64,000 nucleotides of DNA from PCC-6802 sp943367755. Lineage in GTDB: Bacteria > Cyanobacteriota > Cyanobacteriia > Pseudanabaenales > Pseudanabaenaceae. The stretch's first letter is position 1, and every line of letters starts with the position of its first letter. Under the pieces are notes generated by a model. That model did not search any database, was not told the origin of the DNA, and saw only the letters and a list, made by a program, of their open reading frames with translations. Location: the NCBI GenBank assembly GCA_943367755.1, contig CALRKB020000003.1, positions 1-64,000 on the forward strand, written 5' to 3'. Positions 37,365 through 44,447 of this stretch are shown here, piece by piece. The position numbers and the translations under genes are program-made.

Positions 37365-38033
37365 ATGACAACTAACGATAAACAAATTGTTCGCGATTAC
37401 TTTAACTCTGTTGGGTTCGATCGCTGGCAGCGCATCTATGGCAATGGCGACGTCAATCGCGTGCAAAAGGATATAAGAGCCGGACATCAGCAGACCGTGG
37501 ATAAAGTGATTGGCTGGCTCAAGCATGATGCCAATCTCTCTAGCCTCACGATTTGCGATGCGGGGTGTGGTGTAGGTAGCCTGAGTTTACCCCTAGCAGA
37601 GGCAGGCGCTCAAGTCTTTGCCAGTGATATTTCTGCCAAGATGACCGAGGAAGCGTCGCGTCGCGCCACCAATCCTGACAACCCAAAATTTATCGTCAGC
37701 GATTTGGCTAGCCTTTCAGGGGAATATGACACAGTAATTTGCCTGGATGTGCTGATTCATTACCCGTTAGAGCAAGCAGAAGCAATGATTACGCATCTAG
37801 GTTCATTAGCAAAATCTCGTTTAATTATCAGCTTTGCCCCCTATACCCCCTATTTGGGGATGCTCAAAAAGGTGGGTGAATTTTTCCCAGGCCCAAGTAA
37901 AGCTACCCGTGCTTATTTGCATCCCGAAAAGGAAATCAGAGATTTTTTGGTGAGGGCAGGCTTCCTGGTGCAACGCCACGAGATGACCAGTACGCGCTTT
38001 TATTTCTCGCGCTTGCTAGAAGCTTGTCGCTAA
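37365..38033 (+). CDS. chlM: Magnesium-protoporphyrin IX O-methyltransferase
   Basis: 222 residues. The start KQIVRDYFNSVGFDRWQRIY is distinctive for ChlM/BchM, followed by the SAM-binding motif ICDAGCGVGSLSLPLA near 62. The C-terminal RHEMTSTRFYFSRLLEA is also conserved. It methylates Mg-protoporphyrin IX, the step before ring-cyclase action in chlorophyll synthesis. It precedes hemC, another tetrapyrrole gene, with a 187-base gap. Confidence 0.95.
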   Translation: MTTNDKQIVRDYFNSVGFDRWQRIYGNGDVNRVQKDIRAGHQQTVDKVIGWLKHDANLSSLTICDAGCGVGSLSLPLAEAGAQVFASDISAKMTEEASRRATNPDNPKFIVSDLASLSGEYDTVICLDVLIHYPLEQAEAMITHLGSLAKSRLIISFAPYTPYLGMLKKVGEFFPGPSKATRAYLHPEKEIRDFLVRAGFLVQRHEMTSTRFYFSRLLEACR

Positions 38034-38220
38034 TTGACTGCTAGATGGCGATTACCTTCGGTATGCATACTGCCGCCGCCTCACACTTGTCGCAATACTT
38101 AACAATTATGCGATCGGCTAGCCATTTATGATTGAGTGTTAAACGCGATTCCTCAGAATTCGTTACCTTAAAGCACTTCAATAACTTCAGTAATCAAAAT
38201 TTCAAACCTTTATTTGTCAT

Positions 38221-39168
38221 ATGCTTACCACTCGCACTGTCCGCATCGGCTCCCGCAAAAGTCAACTGGCCCTGGTTCAAACCCATTGGGTGCAAGCGGA
38301 ATTGCAGAAAGCACATCGCGATCGCACGTTTGAAGTGCAGACCATGAGTACGCAGGGTGACAACATCCTGGATGTGGCCCTGGCCAAAATTGGCGACAAG
38401 GGCCTATTCACCAAAGAGCTGGAAGTTGCCATGCTGAACAAAGATGTAGACTTTGCAGTGCATAGCCTGAAGGATTTACCAACCAACTTGCCCGAAGGCT
38501 TAATGTTGGGCGCGGTTACAGAACGGGAAGATCCCGCCGATGCCCTAGTTGTGCATCAAAAGTACCAAGACAAGCAGCTAGAAACATTACCTGCGGGTGC
38601 TGTGGTCGGAACATCTTCATTACGCCGCTTGGCTCAGTTGCGGCATTATTACCCCCATCTCACATTTAAAGATATTCGTGGCAATCTGAATACGCGACTG
38701 CAAAAGCTCGATGAGGGTGGCTATGATGCCATTATTCTCGCTGTAGCTGGGTTGCAGCGTTTAGGTATGGGCGATCGCGTGCATCAGGTAATCGACCCAG
38801 AAATTTCCCTCCATGCTGTGGGGCAGGGAGCTTTGGGGATTGAGTGCCGCACCGATGACGATGAAATATTAGAATTATTTGCCCCGATTTCCCACTATCC
38901 CACCACCCAACGCTGTCTGGCGGAGCGTTCCTTCTTGCGAGTGTTAGAAGGCGGTTGCCAGGTGCCAATTGGCGTTAATTCCGTAATTGATGCTGACCAA
39001 CTGACGCTCAAGGGCATTGTGGCCTCATTAGATGGTCAAACATTAGTACGTGGCGAAGTTAAGGGCAGTTTGACGCAGCCAGAGGAAATTGGTACGGAAT
39101 TAGCGCACCAACTCAAAGGCAAAGGGGCGCAGGCGATCCTTGATGCCATCATTGCTGAGTTTCGCTAG
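38221..39168 (+). CDS. hemC: Porphobilinogen deaminase (hydroxymethylbilane synthase)
   Basis: 315 residues. Family motifs: RIGSRKSQLALVQT near 8, TKELEVAMLNKDVDFAVHSL near 65, GTSSLRRLAQL near 127 and the dipyrromethane-cofactor Cys near 245 in LEGGCQVPIG. It joins four porphobilinogens to hydroxymethylbilane for heme, chlorophyll and bilins. ATG 38221 is the natural start. Confidence 0.97.
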   Translation: MLTTRTVRIGSRKSQLALVQTHWVQAELQKAHRDRTFEVQTMSTQGDNILDVALAKIGDKGLFTKELEVAMLNKDVDFAVHSLKDLPTNLPEGLMLGAVTEREDPADALVVHQKYQDKQLETLPAGAVVGTSSLRRLAQLRHYYPHLTFKDIRGNLNTRLQKLDEGGYDAIILAVAGLQRLGMGDRVHQVIDPEISLHAVGQGALGIECRTDDDEILELFAPISHYPTTQRCLAERSFLRVLEGGCQVPIGVNSVIDADQLTLKGIVASLDGQTLVRGEVKGSLTQPEEIGTELAHQLKGKGAQAILDAIIAEFR

Positions 39169-39172
39169 GGGA

Positions 39173-39200
39173 GTAAGGGCGAGCGTCCGTTCGCCTCTAC
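39173..39200. repeat. Palindromic repeat after hemC
   Basis: GTAAGGGCGA (39173-39182) pairs with TCGCCTCTAC (39191-39200) with one mismatch, around an 8-base loop. It belongs to the GGGCGAACGxxCGTTCGCCC type of dispersed cyanobacterial palindrome. Lying 5 bases after the hemC stop, it may also act as a transcript end. Confidence 0.5.
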
Positions 39201-39269
39201 TGAAAAATCCTGGCAAAATCCATTGCGATCGCCAACCTCTGCTAGATTTGTTTAGGTGTATCGGGTGGC

Positions 39270-40574
39270 TTGGAATTGGAAACTTTAGTTTTAACGCATC
39301 AGCCCGTACTAATTAGACAGGTGCGCATTCTGGATGCATCTGCACCTGAATCTTCGCACGAGAGCGATTCCCGGCAGGATGCGTCCCATCACATCGCAGA
39401 TGTGCTCATTGCCGCAGATGGCAGCGTGCGTGTTGATGTCGGCGATCGCGATCTACCAAATGATGTACAGGTGCTGGACAGATCTGGCTTAATCCTGGGT
39501 ACGGGTTTGATGGATTTGTATAGTACTAGTGGCGAGCCAGGCTTTGAGACGAGGGAGTCCGTAGTCTCCTTAACTAAAGCGGCGCAGCATGGTGGGTTTA
39601 GCAAAGTTGGTATTTTGCCCCATACTAAGCCCGCGATCGATCGCATTACGACTTTAGATTTTTGGCGGAATTGGAGAAGTCAAGCGAGATCGCCACTCAC
39701 CCCAGAATTGATGCCTTGGGGTGCAATAACCCTGGATTGTGCGGGAAATCAGATCGCCGATCTGGCCGAACTAGCGCCGTCCGTAATTGGGTTTACAGAT
39801 GCGAAGCCGCTAGCCAATCTGATGCTCGTGCGACGCGTCATGGAATATGTCAAACCCATGGATAAGCCATTAATGCTGTGGGCTTACGATCCCAACTTGG
39901 CTGGTAGCGGTGTGATGCACGAGGGTAGATGGTCGTTGCAATACGGTCTGACTGGTAGTTGGGCAGCCGCAGAAACAGCAGCGCTAGCGGCATTAATCGA
40001 ACTGGTAGCACTGACGGGCACGCCCACCCACTTCATGCGCATTTCTAAGGCTCGCAGTGTCGAACTGATTGCGGCAGCGAAAGCGCAAGGGTTACCGATT
40101 ACAGCTAGCGTACCCTGGATGCACCTCTGGCTCGAAGATCGTGACTTACATAGCTACGATCCCAACCTGCATCTCAAGCCCCCCCTAGGTAGCGACACCG
40201 ATCGCGCAGCACTGATTGCCGCCGTTAAATCTGGCATGATCGATGCGATCGCGGTTGACCATACCCCATACACCTACGAAGAGAAAACCGTTGCCTTTGA
40301 GGTATCTCCCCCAGGGGCGATCGGCCTAGAGTTTGTACTGCCTGTACTCTGGCAAGAACTAGTAGTACCTGGTTTGCTGAGCGCGACAGAACTATGGCGA
40401 TCGCTCAGTATTGGCCCAGCCAGATGTCTCGGTATAGACAATTTAGCGTTAACGACATTATTTGACCCCAACTTACGCTGGGAAGTAACTACGGCAGCGA
40501 TCGCTTCGCAAGCGCATAATACTCCTTGCCTGGGTAAGTCTATTGCTGGCAAAGTCATAGCATATCCTTGCTAG
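39270..40574 (+). CDS. Dihydroorotase homologue lacking metal ligands (PyrC-like)
   Basis: 434 residues from a TTG (39270); no closer ATG fits. The fold is clearly dihydroorotase: GLMDLYSTSGEPGF near 90, LPHTKPAIDRITT near 120, AVDHTPYTYEEKTVAFEV near 330. But the metal sites are gone. The HxH strand reads DLY, the later His motifs read MLWAYDPNL and HFMRISKARS, and only the Asp of VDHTP is kept. Such inactive PyrC-prime proteins are known to support aspartate transcarbamoylase, whose gene pyrB lies about 8.5 kb away. A structural role is inference; a changed chemistry is possible. Confidence 0.8.
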   Translation: MELETLVLTHQPVLIRQVRILDASAPESSHESDSRQDASHHIADVLIAADGSVRVDVGDRDLPNDVQVLDRSGLILGTGLMDLYSTSGEPGFETRESVVSLTKAAQHGGFSKVGILPHTKPAIDRITTLDFWRNWRSQARSPLTPELMPWGAITLDCAGNQIADLAELAPSVIGFTDAKPLANLMLVRRVMEYVKPMDKPLMLWAYDPNLAGSGVMHEGRWSLQYGLTGSWAAAETAALAALIELVALTGTPTHFMRISKARSVELIAAAKAQGLPITASVPWMHLWLEDRDLHSYDPNLHLKPPLGSDTDRAALIAAVKSGMIDAIAVDHTPYTYEEKTVAFEVSPPGAIGLEFVLPVLWQELVVPGLLSATELWRSLSIGPARCLGIDNLALTTLFDPNLRWEVTTAAIASQAHNTPCLGKSIAGKVIAYPC

Positions 40575-40592
40575 ATTCTACCCGTCCGCACA

Positions 40593-40613
40593 GGCAGACC
40601 TATGGGTCTTGCC
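40593..40613. terminator. Hairpin between convergent genes
   Basis: GGCAGACC (40593-40600) pairs with GGTCTTGCC (40605-40613) with one bulged base and a 4-base loop. It lies between the 3' ends of the PyrC-like gene and the small minus-strand gene. It lacks a T-run on either side, so it is only a possible bidirectional transcript end. Confidence 0.35.
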
Positions 40614-40631
40614 CTGTCTACATCTCAACTT

Positions 40632-40865
40632 TTAGCCATTGAGCAAGTTGCGCTTAGAAGCTTTTAGCTCCGACCATAGCTTTTTAATTTGTTTATAGGC
40701 TTCGGTAGTGGTAATCTTGCCGCCGTTTTCGAGCGCACAAATAATCGAAACGCGGTTGGTAAACTCTTGTAGGTTCGCATCGAAAGCCATATTTTCTGGT
40801 GTGAACTCGCCACCATACCTACCTATGGGGTTAAGAAATTCATCTTTACTTGGATTGTCAGACAT
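40632..40865 (-). CDS. Small conserved cyanobacterial protein (DUF7219-like)
   Basis: 77 residues, soluble, no signal peptide. FLNPIGRYGGEFTPENMAFD and EAYKQIKKLWSELKASK look like a small conserved family I associate with cyanobacteria and believe is catalogued as DUF7219. Its function is unknown. It is convergent with the PyrC-like gene. Confidence 0.7.
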   Translation of the reverse strand: MSDNPSKDEFLNPIGRYGGEFTPENMAFDANLQEFTNRVSIICALENGGKITTTEAYKQIKKLWSELKASKRNLLNG

Positions 40866-40947
40866 TGGTTTCTCAAATATCTATAATAGTAGCGAACAAT
40901 CATAACGGAGAATGAGTTCGAAGGCATAGCGCCTCGATAATTGCATT

Positions 40948-41061
40948 TCAAGCAGTAGTTTTAAGGAAGTGTGCCACTAACGTCCAGATCTCAAACCCAA
41001 TAAAACTAACTAAAAATAAGAAGATTGCGATATTGAGGACACTTTTAAGTTTTGCCAACAT
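40948..41061 (-). CDS. Possible one-helix membrane peptide
   Basis: A 37-residue frame (MLAKLKSVLNIAIFLFLVSF and on) holds one membrane helix followed by FEIWTLVAHFLK. The frame is open upstream to 41175, but the ATG at 41061 leaves a compact small membrane protein. No family is recognised and there is no clear ribosome site, so it may not be a gene. Confidence 0.3.
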   Translation of the reverse strand: MLAKLKSVLNIAIFLFLVSFIGFEIWTLVAHFLKTTA

Positions 41062-41398
41062 AAATATTACCCGCTGGAAAGTGAATTTAGCTAGAAACAA
41101 CCATAGCAGCATACTAGACCAGATTCTGCCTATAGCAGGACTTACGTTGCCACACATCACGACGATATGACTCAACAGGCGGCCGTTTCTTAGGTCACCT
41201 TCCTCATATGGTTGGCGTGACTCTTAGCGATCACTGCTGTGCAAACTCATAAAAACTGGACGTTAATGAGCAAGGAATGCTTATGCGGTTTTGACTCTAT
41301 TATCCCTGCTGAAGAGGATTTTAACAATAACCTTCCAAGTCGTGTACTTCTCTATTTTCTCTCAATTATTGATAGTTCTGGTTGTGTAGTTTACCGAG
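41062..41398. other. Gene-poor stretch at the edge of the accessory island
   Basis: About 340 bases between the small membrane frame and the first island repeat. No supported gene, RNA or hairpin was found. Confidence 0.4.
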
Positions 41399-41500
41399 AG
41401 GCGATCGCATTTTGCCGAGTGGATAAAAGTTTTTCAATTTGGGCGATCGCTCTTACCTGTAAACAACCTAATCATTTCTGTAAACTTTTACTTGTCCAAA
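41399..41500. repeat. Island repeat, copy A
   Basis: First of four related copies. It contains the two shared blocks: GCGATCGCATTTTGCCGAGT with the following AAAAGTTTTTCAATTTGG, then GCGATCGCTCTTACCTGTAA and the CTGTAAAC-containing tail. It ends one base short of the hicA stop codon. Copies B, C and D lie at the 3' side of the next gene blocks. Confidence 0.75.
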
Positions 41501-41501
41501 A

Positions 41502-41711
41502 TCAACCTAAATCTCCTTCGGACAACTGAGCAATTTTCATTAAGGCTTTCAAGGTGCCAATTTTTAAATCCCGATCGCGATGAACTGGGATTGACAGAAT
41601 TTGATTTGCTCCTGGCTTTTCATAAATGTGATGGCTGCCAGTAACTCTTTACAAAATCCAACCTTTTTGCTCTACAACCTTGCACGGTCGTTTGCCAGAA
41701 ATAGATTTCAT
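41502..41711 (-). pseudogene. hicA: HicA toxin gene broken by an in-frame stop
   Basis: 70 codons encode a normal HicA mRNA-interferase: start MKSISGKR, catalytic-His motif GSHHIY, IPVHRDRDLKIGTLKALMK and an end in EGDLG. Codon 21 is TAA (41649-41651), between WIL and RVTGSHH, where family members have a sense codon. A single base change would restore it. Its ATG overlaps the hicB stop (ATGA), the usual arrangement for translational coupling. Everything else is intact, so the loss looks recent. Confidence 0.8.
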
Positions 41712-41911
41712 ACAGCAATTTCGACAATTCGATCGGTTGACTGAGCCATTTGGCGACTGTTAGCAACTTCGAGCCATCCTTCAATAGCATCCTTCAAATT
41801 ATCTGTGACTTCTTCTAATGTATCTCCTTCAGTAATGCAACCAGGAAGTGCAGGCACCTCTGCCCAGAAACCTCCTTCTTCTGCTGGATGAATAACTGCT
41901 TTGATTTTCAT
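41708..41911 (-). CDS. hicB: HicB antitoxin
   Basis: 67 residues. MKIKAVIHPAEEGGFWAEVP and LPGCITEGDTLEEVTDNLKD are the partial RNase-H-like fold of HicB antitoxins. HicB binds and blocks HicA and usually represses its own promoter; here the toxin partner directly downstream is a pseudogene, so the antitoxin appears orphaned. It lies 15 bases after the end of the RelE pseudogene. Confidence 0.88.
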   Translation of the reverse strand: MKIKAVIHPAEEGGFWAEVPALPGCITEGDTLEEVTDNLKDAIEGWLEVANSRQMAQSTDRIVEIAV

Positions 41912-41926
41912 AAAATCATCAATCCT

Positions 41927-42190
41927 TCAAGGTTCATATGCCTCGCTACGGTGGGAGATCGCCACAACAAATACCTGAACCAGTTTATCCTCTACTGAAT
42001 AGATTACCCTGTAGTCGCCTATTAGGTAGCGATAGTATCCAGCAAAATCTCCCTTGAGGGCTTTAATGTTGGGGTGAGATCGGGGATCTTGCTCTCACTG
42101 CTGCAAACATCGGGCAATTTTCTTTGCTAGGGTTTTGTCAGCATTGGCATAGACCTTTTGGGCATCTGGATGGAGCAGAAGTTCATACAT
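41927..42190 (-). pseudogene. RelE-type toxin gene broken by an in-frame stop
   Basis: 88 codons of a RelE/ParE-superfamily toxin: MYELLLHPDAQKVYANADK, then IKALKGDFAGYYRYLIGDYR, VIYSVED and a C-terminal VAISHRSEAY. Codon 32 is TGA (42095-42097), between LQQ and EQDPRSHP, where a Trp codon TGG is the likely ancestor. No frameshift is present. Its ATG overlaps the end of the antitoxin gene upstream. This is the second toxin in 700 bases lost to one nonsense change. Confidence 0.8.
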
Positions 42191-42461
42191 CAGAGCGAAT
42201 AGTTCTCCAGGCTTTGTAATGGGTTGTAGGGGTTGCTTGATTCTGCTTAACTCGCTCTAGTAATCCGGGAATTGCCAACAGTTCCTGGGTTGCAGCTTCG
42301 CTTTCGGCATTTGCCAGGTAAGCTGCAAAATCGGCAAGCACTCGTAATCGCTCTGGCGATAGTTGCTTGAGTGACTCATTAAGCTGGTTTTGCAACTCTG
42401 TTACTGATGCCAAAACCAGTGATTCCATATCTTCCATTGGGGAATTATCAGTAGTATTCAT
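42183..42461 (-). CDS. Antitoxin partner of the broken RelE gene
   Basis: Up to 92 residues; internal ATGs at codons 9 and 12 are alternative starts. The protein is helical and acidic (ESLKQLSPERLRVLADFAAY, SEAATQELLAIPGLLERV), a style common in small cyanobacterial antitoxins, with a C-terminal tail suited to wrap the toxin. It overlaps the relE start by 8 bases. Role is by position and style; no named DNA-binding fold is evident. Confidence 0.7.
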   Translation of the reverse strand: MNTTDNSPMEDMESLVLASVTELQNQLNESLKQLSPERLRVLADFAAYLANAESEAATQELLAIPGLLERVKQNQATPTTHYKAWRTIRSDV

Positions 42462-42585
42462 CGGCTACTTCACAACTTCAAAGCTTAGTATCCATTGTAG
42501 GGCAACAAACCGTAGGGAAATATTATCTGCTTGCTCAAAGGGTTACGCGATCGCCTCCCATCTACCTTATTGACTATGTTACGCT

Positions 42586-42719
42586 GTGCGATCGCTCTTA
42601 CCTGTAAACAACTTAATCATTTCTGTAAACTTTTGCCTGCTCAATCTCAAAGTGTAGCGATCGCTCGATTGGATGTAATATTCAGATGCTCGCTTTTCCT
42701 CATATCGGCGGAGAGTTAT
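42586..42719. repeat. Island repeat, copy B
   Basis: Matches the second block of copy A (GCGATCGCTCTTACCTGTAA, then the CTGTAAAC tail) and adds a third block ending in CGCTTTTCCTCATATCGG and GGAGAGTT. The first block is missing. It ends exactly at the stop codon of the aspartic-protease gene. Confidence 0.75.
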
Positions 42720-43103
42720 CTATAGCGTAACGGGTTTTAATTTATTGAGTTCTACTCGGCCTCCCTCTCTCGCTTCAATTGTTAGTAGGTATCCTTCCAT
42801 CAATGACATCCCAATGAGTGGCTCTGAATCTGCTTCATCAATAGGAATCAAAAGAGAAATTCCGTCCAACACTACAACTGCTTCGTACACATTAAAGATA
42901 CATTCGCTGCCATCTCCAAGGATGGCTTGCCCTCGACGTTTCCAAGTTAGTCCTAATTCAGCAATAAAATCTGGAGACAATGAAAGCCAACCATTGAATC
43001 CTGTGTCTATAATGGCATCTTGTGTATAAGCTTGCCCGCTACTGCTGCAAACTGATAGTGCAATTATTGGCTCAAAATCTGCATTGACAATTCCATTAAT
43101 CAT
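42720..43103 (-). CDS. Retroviral-like (clan AA) aspartic protease
   Basis: 127 residues. The catalytic motif is IIDTGFNGWLSLS near 32, with a flap-like GDGSECIFNVYEAVV region and IGMSLMEGYLLTIEA near 100 as the second conserved hydrophobic-Gly element. Single-domain proteases of this size work as dimers. It overlaps the upstream gene by 4 bases, the layout of toxin-antitoxin pairs; such protease pairs are common in cyanobacterial islands, but toxicity is not established. Confidence 0.8.
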   Translation of the reverse strand: MINGIVNADFEPIIALSVCSSSGQAYTQDAIIDTGFNGWLSLSPDFIAELGLTWKRRGQAILGDGSECIFNVYEAVVVLDGISLLIPIDEADSEPLIGMSLMEGYLLTIEAREGGRVELNKLKPVTL

Positions 43104-43372
43104 GAAGCTTTCTTCGCACGCCCACCAAATCGACGCACATGTCGCGAACCAACGCGAACGATCCAGATTTGAGCGTCTGGATGACTTGCTTCAAGGCGAT
43201 CGCAAGCAGCTATTTCACTGGCATCCATTTCCCAGGCACCTGTTTCAATATCGATCGCTATAATTTTACCGATATTACCCTCCTCAACTTTCGATCGCAC
43301 TTGAGTTTCGTAAATTTCATTACCGCGTCGAGCAAATTCTTCTTTGCTGTAGCGGGGTTGTCGGACTGGCAT
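43100..43372 (-). CDS. Partner protein of the aspartic protease
   Basis: 90 residues, basic at both ends. RYSKEEFARRGNEIYE and GNIGKIIAIDIETGAWEMDA look like a small family often next to clan AA proteases; I do not know a name for it. It overlaps the protease start by 4 bases (ATGA), so they are translated together. It could be an antitoxin-like binder or a substrate; both are inference. Confidence 0.65.
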   Translation of the reverse strand: MPVRQPRYSKEEFARRGNEIYETQVRSKVEEGNIGKIIAIDIETGAWEMDASEIAACDRLEASHPDAQIWIVRVGSRHVRRFGGRAKKAS

Positions 43373-43412
43373 AGGCTTGCCCTCTGCTACCTTTATTTTT
43401 CTATTGTAAACT

Positions 43413-43540
43413 GGGCGATCGCATTTTGCCGATCGGGTAGAAGTTTTTCAATTTGGGCGATCGCTCTTGCCTACAAACAACCCGTCTCCCTATAAACTTT
43501 TGCCTGCTCAATCTCAAAGTGTGGCGATCGCACTTATTAA
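43413..43540. repeat. Island repeat, copy C
   Basis: Contains block one (GCGATCGCATTTTGCCGATC), the AGTTTTTCAATTTGGGCGAT joint and block two with the GCCTGCTCAATCTCAAAGTG end shared with copy B. It ends about 60 bases before the stop of the next minus-strand gene. Confidence 0.75.
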
Positions 43541-43597
43541 AATGAGAAAATCTGCCCTTGCTAGTCCGTATCGACAGATTTGTTCTCCTGCTAACAC

Positions 43598-43861
43598 TTA
43601 CGAGTAGAATTGTTCGTACTCATCATGGTCGCCGATCCAAAACCACGTTACCGTGTCACCTTCCAAGACTCCAAGCACGCGATGGCTTCTTGTCACCCGC
43701 ACAGACCAAATTCCTTCCTCGCTGTTTATACATTTAAAATGTAACGAGGGATGAAACGGATTCTCTGCCCAAAGTCGATACGCTTTTCGCGCTCCCGCCT
43801 TCACCGAATTGCTTAATCCTCGATATTTCGACCAAAAGGAAGGTAGAGCAGCAGACTTCAT
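43598..43861 (-). CDS. RelE/ParE-like toxin
   Basis: 87 residues, complete. PSFWSKYRGL, RKAYRLWAENPFHPSLHFK and a C-terminal VTRSHRVLGVLEGDTVTWFW with GDHDEYEQF match the RelE/ParE-superfamily fold of cyanobacterial toxins. Unlike the two neighbouring toxins, it has no internal stop. It overlaps its antitoxin gene by 4 bases. Confidence 0.78.
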   Translation of the reverse strand: MKSAALPSFWSKYRGLSNSVKAGARKAYRLWAENPFHPSLHFKCINSEEGIWSVRVTRSHRVLGVLEGDTVTWFWIGDHDEYEQFYS

Positions 43862-44088
43862 AATTGTTCATAGTCCATCGGTATCGATCGCCCCGCTGCT
43901 ATTTCTTGCTTAGCTTTTCGGGCTGCAGCGATTAAACTATCCTGTGTCCGCTTGAATGAATCATCCCAGCGCATTTCATCTTGCAAATCAGTAATGTAGT
44001 CCCGCATATGCTCTACAACTTGTTCCTGCAAATCGTCGGGCAGGGACTCAACCATCTTCATAATCGTGGCGATCGCAGCAGCAGACAT
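43858..44088 (-). CDS. Antitoxin of the intact RelE/ParE-like pair
   Basis: 76 residues, acidic and helical: IMKMVESLPDDLQEQVVEH, then MRWDDSFKRTQDSLIAAARK and IAAGRSIPMDYEQL. The ending IAAGRS-x-PMD is common in cyanobacterial antitoxins of this kind. It precedes and overlaps the toxin by 4 bases. Confidence 0.75.
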   Translation of the reverse strand: MSAAAIATIMKMVESLPDDLQEQVVEHMRDYITDLQDEMRWDDSFKRTQDSLIAAARKAKQEIAAGRSIPMDYEQL

Positions 44089-44143
44089 AAATCTCTCAAA
44101 GTTATTTTTCTTCTATAATCTAACATTCACCGAGACTGAATAG

Positions 44144-44417
44144 GTGCGATCGCATTTTGCCGAGTGGATAAAAGTTTTTCAATTTGGGCGATCGCCTGTC
44201 GAAGCAGTTCAATCGTAGTTCATTAGAAGTAACCACCGCAATTTTATACGGCTTCTCAATTTTAACTGCTGCTGGATGCGATCACTCATACCTGTAACCA
44301 ACGAACTTCCAAGCCAAATCATCTCTGCAAACTTTTTCCTGCCAAGACTCGAAGTGTGGAGATCAATCGGACTTAATATTCAAACGAATCGCTTTTCTCA
44401 AATCGGAGCAAAGTTCG
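44144..44417. repeat. Island repeat, copy D (split)
   Basis: Block one (44144-44196) is nearly identical to copy A. After an unrelated stretch of about 80 bases, a more diverged version of blocks two and three follows (44276-44417), ending in CGCTTTTCTCAAATCGG and AGCAAAGTT. It ends 30 bases before the stop of the TIR gene. The unrelated centre may be an insertion or a decayed gene piece. Confidence 0.65.
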
Positions 44418-44447
44418 ACATGTAGCATATCAATTCGATAGAAGAGT

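Noticed and set aside
41399..44417. Island repeats as integron attC sites
   Set aside because: No RYYYAAC/GTTRRRY pairs in a palindromic arrangement and no integrase in the window; kept only as dispersed repeats.
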